The translations under genes were made by a program, and so were the position numbers. A stretch of DNA of 64,000 nt from Macrobrachium rosenbergii (lineage: Eukaryota > Arthropoda > Malacostraca > Decapoda > Palaemonidae), in contig NC_089767.1 of assembly GCF_040412425.1 (NCBI RefSeq), forward strand, positions 3,436,948 to 3,500,947, in the 5' to 3' direction. Below, piece by piece: positions 56,800 through 64,000 of this stretch. The number at the start of each line of letters is the position of its first letter. Within the stretch, counting starts at the first letter, position 1. The notes below the pieces were generated by a model, which was not told the DNA's origin, did not search any database, and saw only the letters and a list, made by a program, of their open reading frames with translations.

Positions 56800-59100
56800 T
56801 TTCTATTGACTGTTAAAACGGCAATATTTACTGTTACTGACGTGAAAGCTGTTATTCACGCCGTCAGTACTTTCCGTCAAGAAAGTTTAAGCTGCACTAT
56901 CTACTATCGACATTTTTCATTAATGATGCTAAAATTTCAACTTATCATATCAATATTCTCCTTAATAATGTTGTCAATATTTTCCACCAGTGATGTTATA
57001 ACTTCAGGTGATGTTTAAATATTTTCCGTTCAAAACTAAAGTTGATGGCAGAACTACAGCTGAAACTCAGTATTTTCCCAACTGATGTCAAAACTTCCAA
57101 TGATGCTCTTCATATCTAACACAGATGAAGTCAAAACTTCAGCTGATGCTATCAACATTTACCTTCAATGATGTAAAAACATCCAGTAACACTTAATATT
57201 TTTTTTTACGATGTTAAAACTTCAAATGATGAGCTAAATATTTCTCGTTAGTGATGTTGGAACATCCAATCACATCCTCAGTATTTTCCATTGATGAAAT
57301 CAGAACTTCAGTTGATGCTTTCAGTGTCTTCTAATTGGTTCTAATGATGTCAAAACTTCAAATAATGCTCTCACTATTTACTGTTAATAATGTCAAAACT
57401 ACCGGTGATGTTTTCAACTTTAATTATTGGTATAAAACATTTAAATGATGCTCTGAATATTTTCTATTAATTATAAGAAAACTCCAGCTGATGCTCTCAA
57501 TTTTTCTGTTAATTACAACAAAACTTCGAATGATGCTCTCAATATTTTCTGTTATTTACAACTAAACTTCAAATGATGATCTCAATATTTTCTGTTTATC
57601 ATAACAAAACTTCAAATAATGATCCCAATATTTTCTGTTAGTTACAACAAAACTTCAAATGAAGCTCTCAACAATTTCTGTTAATCACAACAAAACTTCA
57701 AGTGATGCTCTCAATATTTTCTGTTTATCATAACAAAACTTCAACAGATGATCTCAATATTTTCTGTTAATTACAACAAAACTTCAAATGAAGCTCAATA
57801 TTTTCTGTTAATTACAACAAAACTTCAAATGAAGCTCTCAATATTTTCTGTTTATCATAACAAAACTTCAAAATAATAAATTTTTCTGTTAGTTAAAAAA
57901 ACTTCAAATGAAGCTCTCAATATTTTCTGTTAATAAAACTTTGCCAATATTTTCTGTTTAAAAAAACTTCAAATGATGATCTCAATATTTTCCTTAATCA
58001 TAAAAAAATGATCAACCTGTTAATTACAACAAAACTTCAAATGAAGCTCAATATTTTCGGTTAACGATAAAACTTCAAATGATGATAACTCATAATAAAA
58101 TGATGATCTCAACATTTTCTGTTAACGATAACAAAGCATCAGCTGATGTTATCTCACTGAAGTTATCAACCAATTCATTAACAACACAAAGACTTCCAAT
58201 CATTTAGAAATTTCAACTGATCCTCTCAATAGTTTTCAAAATGATTTCAGTGCTTCAAATGGTGTTATATATATTTTACAGTAATAATATTAAACCATAA
58301 ACTGAAACTTTCAATTAATGACTGGAACGTCAAAGGATGTCAACAGTCTTGCTTAACGATGCACTGAACTGAACTGAATTGATTATGGAGTTTAGGCCAA
58401 AGGCCAAGCACTGGGACCTATGAGGTCATTCAGCGCTGAAACGGAAATTGAGAGTAGAAGGGTTTGAAAGGTGTATCAGGAGGAAAACCTCAAAGCAGTT
58501 GCACTATGAAACAATTGTTAGGAGAGGGTGGAAAGTAAGATGGAAGAAAGAGAATATGAAAGAAGGTAGAGTAAAAGAACGAAAGGGGTTGGAGCTAGGG
58601 GCCGAAGGCACGCTGCAAAGAACCTTAAGTAATGCCTACAGTACACCGCGTGAGGTACACTGGCGGCACTACCCGACTAAGGGGACATTCCATGAATGGC
58701 GCAAAAACTTAATTTTTTTATTGACCATCTTACGTTAATTTAGTTAAAACTACAACTGATATCCTCAGTATTTTCCATTACTATTGTAAAACTACATAGC
58801 ATACTAGCATTATTTTCCATTTATGTTTTCAAAACTCGAATGATGTTATCCATATTTCCCATCAACACAGTTGAAGCTTCTCTTGATGTTATCAGTACCT
58901 TCAATCACTGATGTCAAAACTTCATGTTACTGATAATGCTATTATTTGCCATCAAAAAGGTCAGCAATTACTTGATAACATTAATATTTTATTTTCCATA
59001 GGAACAACGAATATTTTCTCATGATAACTATTTTTTATGATGACAAATATTCTACATAGCTGATATCGATGCCTTTCGTTGATGAAATTATTATTTGTAA
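56800..59100. repeat. Degenerate minisatellite, about 43-44 bp unit, interrupted by a SINE-like repeat
   Basis: The unit has the form AACTTCAAATGATGCTCTCAA followed by TATTTTCTGTTAAT.ACAACA. It is regular in 57440-58110 (for example TGATG starts at 57531, 57574 and 57618). It decays toward both edges, where ACTTCA, GATG and TATTTTC remain at similar spacing. A SINE-like insertion at 58383-58690 splits the right edge. No ORF. Confidence 0.85.
58383..58690 (+). repeat. SINE-like interspersed repeat (GCCAAGCACTGG family)
   Basis: Best-preserved copy. It has GGCCAAAGGCCAAGCACTGG, ATGAGGTCATTCAGCGCTGA, AGGAAAACCTC, GTTAGGAGAGGGTGGAAAGT and AAGTAATGCCTACAGTACAC, and a 96-codon open frame. Confidence 0.85.
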
Positions 59101-59269
59101 TTGTTGGCATCCAATTTTTCATCCGTCGTATCAATGTTTCCGAATGGTCATTTCATATCTTCCACTAACAGCAATATTTTTACTATTTTTGTCGATAATT
59201 TCTACTGTGACATCAGTTTCTTAAGTTGTGGGGGAATTATCCATAATTCTTCAATGGCTGGAAAATTAT

Positions 59270-59283
59270 ACACACACACACAA

Positions 59284-59364
<81 letters not shown>

Positions 59365-59401
59365 TTATTAAAGAATTATAGATATACTATTTAAGAAACT
59401 G

Positions 59402-59463
<62 letters not shown>
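59270..59463. repeat. (CA)n(TA)n compound microsatellites
   Basis: CA 59270-59320, TA 59322-59360 and TA 59409-59463. Confidence 0.98.
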
Positions 59464-59468
<5 letters not shown>

Positions 59469-61024
59469 GTCACATGCAAGTAAATAAAGGTTATTTCTGT
59501 TTTTCACTCTCAGTTATATATATATATTCCTTTAGGGCAATTCCTTGTCACCCTGCAGGACCACGAATTGTGCTTCCATCACTAAATAAAGCAGATTTTA
59601 TTTCCAACATGAATTTCCTCGAAATTTCTCTTCCCACTTCCTGGGATTTCTTTTTGATTTGTACTGTTTAGTATCTGCTTTAAAATGAGTGAAGCTTTCA
59701 ATGTTCAATAAAATATTTTCTTTATTAACAGGAGTACTTGGTACGTGTTAAGAGTACGTCAAAAGAATGATGTCAGAAATGAAAACATAAGATAAATGCA
59801 ATCATACAAAAAGTCCACGTTCGGGTACTATATACTTCAGTCTACCATCACAAGAGACTGACAACGTTTTCTCTTTTGCATTTCACGCAGTAAACACCAA
59901 TTTGGTCTACGCTACCTAAATACTTTGTTGTTTTTCCTTGTGAATGAACCTTCCATGTGAAAATACGCGTAGCATTTAATTAAGATCATAGATTAGAGCT
60001 CTAAAATCACACATACACCGTTCTGCCCTTAATTCACAGCTAATGTTAAATGAACAAAAAAAGTCACAACGAACATGAAACTAAAATGTTTGCGGTATGA
60101 CATTTTTCCTACACAGTAACGTCACATGGGCCGCAGGTCATGTCAACGTGGGCAAAACCTTACTTTACCTGTCCCCCTTGCCCATTCTGCCCAGTAAGGT
60201 CAAAAAGTCGGTGGAGTGATAACGCATTTATTGAAAAGGAAAAAATATATAAAGAATCGCAAATCATAATAAAGATCATAAACGGCTAGCCATTCAGTTC
60301 AGTAAGGAAACAATCATTTACAGCTTTGCAATACATAAAACATCCGCTGTTTGGTTTTGATTACAAGAGATACTCGTTGGTACGATTAACATCCACTTCA
60401 TAATGCATTGCTGAGTCTCCAGTCTGATGATAATCCAACGAAGAGTAAAAATGACCTCAAAAGAAATTCAGAGCGAGACGAAAGGCCATCAGGACGCGTC
60501 GAGTCTCGGCGACAAAAATGATGGACATAAACCGGAAGTGAAGACAAGAAAGAGGTGAGGAATTACAGAATTTTTCTTTTTTATTTTACACTCAGCAACG
60601 ATGCAGCTGTCACGACCGAGATTTCTGGAAATTCCCCTTCCCATCGAAAAGCGAGGAAAAATTCCGTCATTCCCTTGAAGTTCAATTTCATAATGACAAA
60701 AAGAGTGGCACATAAAAATGAATACAGCGTCCATGTTTCTGTTATTTACAATTCGTCCCTAGTTTGGCGAACTGGCGTATGTCATTTTCCCCCATTCTGA
60801 GAAAACTGACTCCAAAGATTCTGATGTTATTCATAGCTTCTAATTAGCTCATCTTTTGAGGACATTTGGTTTGAAAATGTGACCACACAGACAGCTGAAT
60901 CACTTTGGCTGGGAAATGCAAAAACTTAAAAGAAAAAGGATGACGCCAGTTTGTCAAAATAGCGACGAATTAACATTAAATGAATATGACAAAGTAAAAG
61001 TGGCTTTCAAAGATTTCAATCGGT
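59464..61024. other. Unannotated sequence
   Basis: Short open frames only, none recognised. Confidence 0.3.
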
Positions 61025-61285
61025 GAAAAATCATCAGACATAACAAATTGCATCCCTCTAACATCAGTAGTTTTGATTTTATTTAAGGTTAACGTTACCC
61101 ATAATCATACTTCTGGCACCGCTATAGGTACCAACAACATTGGCCGCCGGTGGACCGTGACTGAGTTTCATGGACCGCGGTTAAGAGTTTCATGGGCCGT
61201 GGCTGAAAGTTTCATGCAGCATTATACGCTGTACAGAAAACTCGATTGCGCCGAAGAGACTTTGGAGCAGTTTTTTACTTGTTTT
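61025..61285 (+). repeat. Hairpin-bearing interspersed repeat, copy 4 (right half)
   Basis: It retains only the second hairpin arm (CCCTCTAACATCAGTAGTTTT), then GGTTAACGTTACCCATAATC, repeated GTTTCATGG.CCG.GG units and AAACTCGATTGCGCCGAAGA. Confidence 0.85.
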
Positions 61286-61415
61286 CAATTGACTTGTAAC
61301 AGTAGACTGCTCATTTCCTCGTCGGGGTACTGTCAGTGCTCGAGTTGAATGAGCAAGATTTCATTCAATCTCTACCCCAGTGTTCCGGAACTACCTGTTT
61401 CCTGTTTACGCTATG

Positions 61416-61418
<3 letters not shown>

Positions 61419-61459
<41 letters not shown>
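61419..61459. repeat. (TC)n microsatellite
   Basis: About 20 units. Confidence 0.98.
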
Positions 61460-61462
<3 letters not shown>

Positions 61463-61739
61463 GTCTTTTATCATCTATTTCATTACGGAACACGGGTGAC
61501 TGACATTACTAGCGCTCGGAAAAGATCTGACAGTTTTTTGCTCAAAATCTTTCATAATATAAATAGGAAAACGGAAAACCTTTCAGTCGATAGAGGCAAT
61601 TGCAATGACGCAGCCTCGGCCATATCTAAACCAGTTCCTGTCAATACAGTGTTCTGACACTTTCATTGCAATGATAACAATATCCCGGATTAAAGGCAGA
61701 CAATGTGAGGACGCCACCAACATCCATCATATCTATATG

Positions 61740-62110
61740 CTATAAAGAAAACTATTGTGCCGGCTTTGTCTGTCCGTCCGCACTTTCTCGCTCTACCCTC
61801 AGATCTCAGAAACTACTGAGGCTAGAGGGCTGCAAAATGGTATGTTGATCATCCACCCTCCAATCATCAAACATACCGAACTGCAGCCCTCTAGCCTCAG
61901 TAGTTTTGATTTCATTTAAGGTTAAAGTTAGCCATAATCCCACTTCTGGCAACGATATAGGACGGATCACCACCGGCCCGTGGTTAAAGTTTCATGGGCC
62001 GCGGTTCATACAGCATTATACCGAGACCATCACAAGATACATCTGTTTCGGTGGCCTTGATTATACGCTGTAGCGGCTGTACAGGAAACTCGATTGCGCC
62101 GAAGAAATCT
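61740..62110 (+). repeat. Hairpin-bearing interspersed repeat, copy 5 (full length)
   Basis: Hairpin arms are at about 61809-61845 and 61869-61907, with a 23-bp loop. CCGTCCGCAC is on the left, and GTTAAAGTTAGCCATAATCC, GGGCCGCGGTTCATACAGC and GTAGCGGCTGTACAGG on the right. Confidence 0.92.
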
Positions 62111-62289
62111 AAGTCATTTCTCGTTGGGGGTCAAATTCACAGCGGCATAAGAAAATGAGGATGAGTTTATTGTTGGTCTGTTGGAATTTACAGATATTTG
62201 TATGGACTGCGATAAATCCTTATCCTTCTTAATTTAAATTATCCCAGGAAATTGCGAATTTATGTTACTGTGGTTATTGCTACACTTCC

Positions 62290-62317
62290 CACACACACAC
62301 ACATATACATATGTATA

Positions 62318-62385
<68 letters not shown>

Positions 62386-62412
62386 ATATGTATGTATGTA
62401 TGTGTATACGTT

Positions 62413-62457
<45 letters not shown>

Positions 62458-62550
62458 TGCATACATATACATATATATATATAATTATATATATTATAAA
62501 TATATATATATATATATTATATATCAGTAATTGTGATTGTATATATATAT
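62290..62550. repeat. Compound (TA)n/(TG)n microsatellites
   Basis: Alternating TA, TG and TATG tracts. Confidence 0.97.
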
Positions 62551-62687
62551 GTTTTTAGCAGGAACAATGTTTTGACAGGATAGTTTTCATATAAGACTAA
62601 AGCCGTTTCAGCGTCAAATCCTTTGTCACGAGTTTATTCAAAATTTCCTGTCGTCTATTCTTCCTTCTTCAGAGAGCGTCGACAAGA

Positions 62688-62944
62688 AAACCAAAACTCC
62701 TTCAGCTCATTTATTAAATGACGGAATACTTAGGCAGTCACTGTTCAAGATACCGAGGTTCTCAGAAAATCCCCTAAACAGCTGATTTTTGCTCTTCATT
62801 TTGAAATGATAAAAAACCAAAACTCGTTCAGCTCATTTATTAAATGACGGAATACATTAAAGTCACATGTTCAAGATTAAATCTGAGGTTTCAGAGTAAT
62901 CCCTCAAAACAGCTGAATTTTTGCTTTTCATTTTTGACTGATAA
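62688..62944. repeat. About 126-bp direct duplication
   Basis: AAACCAAAACTC.TTCAGCTC then ATTTATTAAATGACGGAATA occurs at 62688 and 62814, followed in both by TTCAAGAT, GAGGTT and AACAGCTGA.TTTT blocks. Confidence 0.9.
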
Positions 62945-63012
62945 AAGATATTAAATCGTAGAGAGTAGTATAAATATAGTTCATATTAAATAACAGGTAG
63001 CCGTTTAAATCT

Positions 63013-63052
63013 ATATATATATATCTCTACATATACATATATACATATATAC

Positions 63053-63132
<80 letters not shown>

Positions 63133-63173
63133 TATATTTATATATATGTGTATGTGTGTATATATATATATAC

Positions 63174-63258
<85 letters not shown>
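63013..63258. repeat. Long (TA)n-rich microsatellite tract
   Basis: Mostly uninterrupted TA, with TACA interruptions at 63031-63130 and TATG at 63145-63155. Confidence 0.97.
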
Positions 63259-63261
<3 letters not shown>

Positions 63262-63383
63262 GCCCAGTCGAGAGGTAATTTCATTGCTTACCTGTTAATA
63301 CAAAGTCGAGACATCCCATCTATTAGTAGCATTGATAGTGACCACATCAAAAGGCTACTGGTAGTGCATCTCTGTCTGTACTT

Positions 63384-63384
<1 letters not shown>

Positions 63385-63449
<65 letters not shown>
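63385..63449. repeat. (CT)n microsatellite
   Basis: About 32 units. Confidence 0.98.
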
Positions 63450-63452
<3 letters not shown>

Positions 63453-64000
63453 ATCTAACATAACAAGATTGCAAGAAATAAGAGATGAAATAAAATTTAA
63501 TATTAAAGTTCCCAAAAGATCAATCATATTGCAGTCTTTACACTGTAACCCACAATAGGTCATAATAAGTCAAAGTTCAGTACATTTCCAATGAGTACAT
63601 CTTCAACTTCTTTCTCAGCAAAACATCTGAAGAAGTCAAATAAATCCCTTATTAACCCAAAATGTATAAAAATAGAGATATGGGAATTCCTCCCATGTTA
63701 CTCATAAAGTACACACAATACCATACATGCTTGAAAAAAAAGACAATATATAAATAGAAAAAAACAATCTACAGTTTGGGAAATTGAACATGGTTCCTAC
63801 CTCCAACCAGCAATGTTCACAGTCTCAATCGATAAATCTCGAACCACAAAGTCTTCGCTGAAGACTTCTAATAATGTTGAATGTTGGTCTTCGAATGATC
63901 CTTTTTTCCATAACTAATCACTTCACACCCTGGGACTCCGCTCAAAAGAAATGCACATACACGTTTCCACAGGAACCTGGACATTTCCAGTGAATGCACT
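63450..64000. other. Unannotated sequence
   Basis: Nothing recognised. Confidence 0.3.

Overview
The window looks like nuclear DNA from a decapod crustacean (shrimp, prawn, crab or crayfish). It is AT-rich and full of long (GA)n, (TA)n and (CA)n arrays. It also carries several DIRS-type retrotransposons, which are known to be common in Decapoda, and interspersed repeats that I associate with decapod genomes. There are no bacterial operons, rRNA genes or CRISPR arrays. This assignment is inference from repeat content and gene structure, not a database match.

One host gene can be supported with confidence. It is a minus-strand short-chain dehydrogenase/reductase that most resembles DHRSX. Five coding exons with clean GT..AG junctions lie at 33512-33410, 22629-22522, 21110-20937, 20353-20146 and 10031-9830. 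Together they give 265 residues with an N-terminal membrane anchor, TGxxxGxG, NNAG, catalytic Ser and YxxxK. The C-terminal exon or exons were not found and probably lie left of position 1. A splice acceptor just before the start codon shows that the 5' UTR begins further right. A CpG- and GC-rich patch near 48.0-48.3 kb with minus-strand splice donors is the best candidate promoter and first exon.

The rest is mostly mobile DNA. Three DIRS-like tyrosine-recombinase retrotransposons lie on the gene's own strand. DIRS-C (about 13.26-20.01 kb) is very decayed. DIRS-B (about 26.85-33.19 kb) is old, and its recombinase and reverse transcriptase catalytic residues are lost. DIRS-A (35.60-41.99 kb) is young, with nearly identical inverted termini and an intact recombinase active site but several frameshifts. 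B and C account for most of the two 10-kb introns.

Layout. 0.5-4.2 kb: a decayed DNA-transposon-like unit with roughly 130-bp inverted ends around an unclassified ORF. 4.7-7 kb: pogo-like MITEs and tandem units that each carry a GA array. 7.5-9.05 kb: a LINE relic. 9.8-33.5 kb: the SDR gene with DIRS-C, DIRS-B, LINE, SINE-like and MITE insertions. 33.6-34.4 kb: two MITEs. 35.6-42 kb: DIRS-A. 43.2-46.1 kb: an unclassified block richer in GC than its surroundings. 46.8-64 kb: a foldback element, five copies of a hairpin-bearing repeat, tRNA-derived SINEs (one head-to-head pair), a LINE RT relic, a minisatellite of about 44 bp per unit and many microsatellites.
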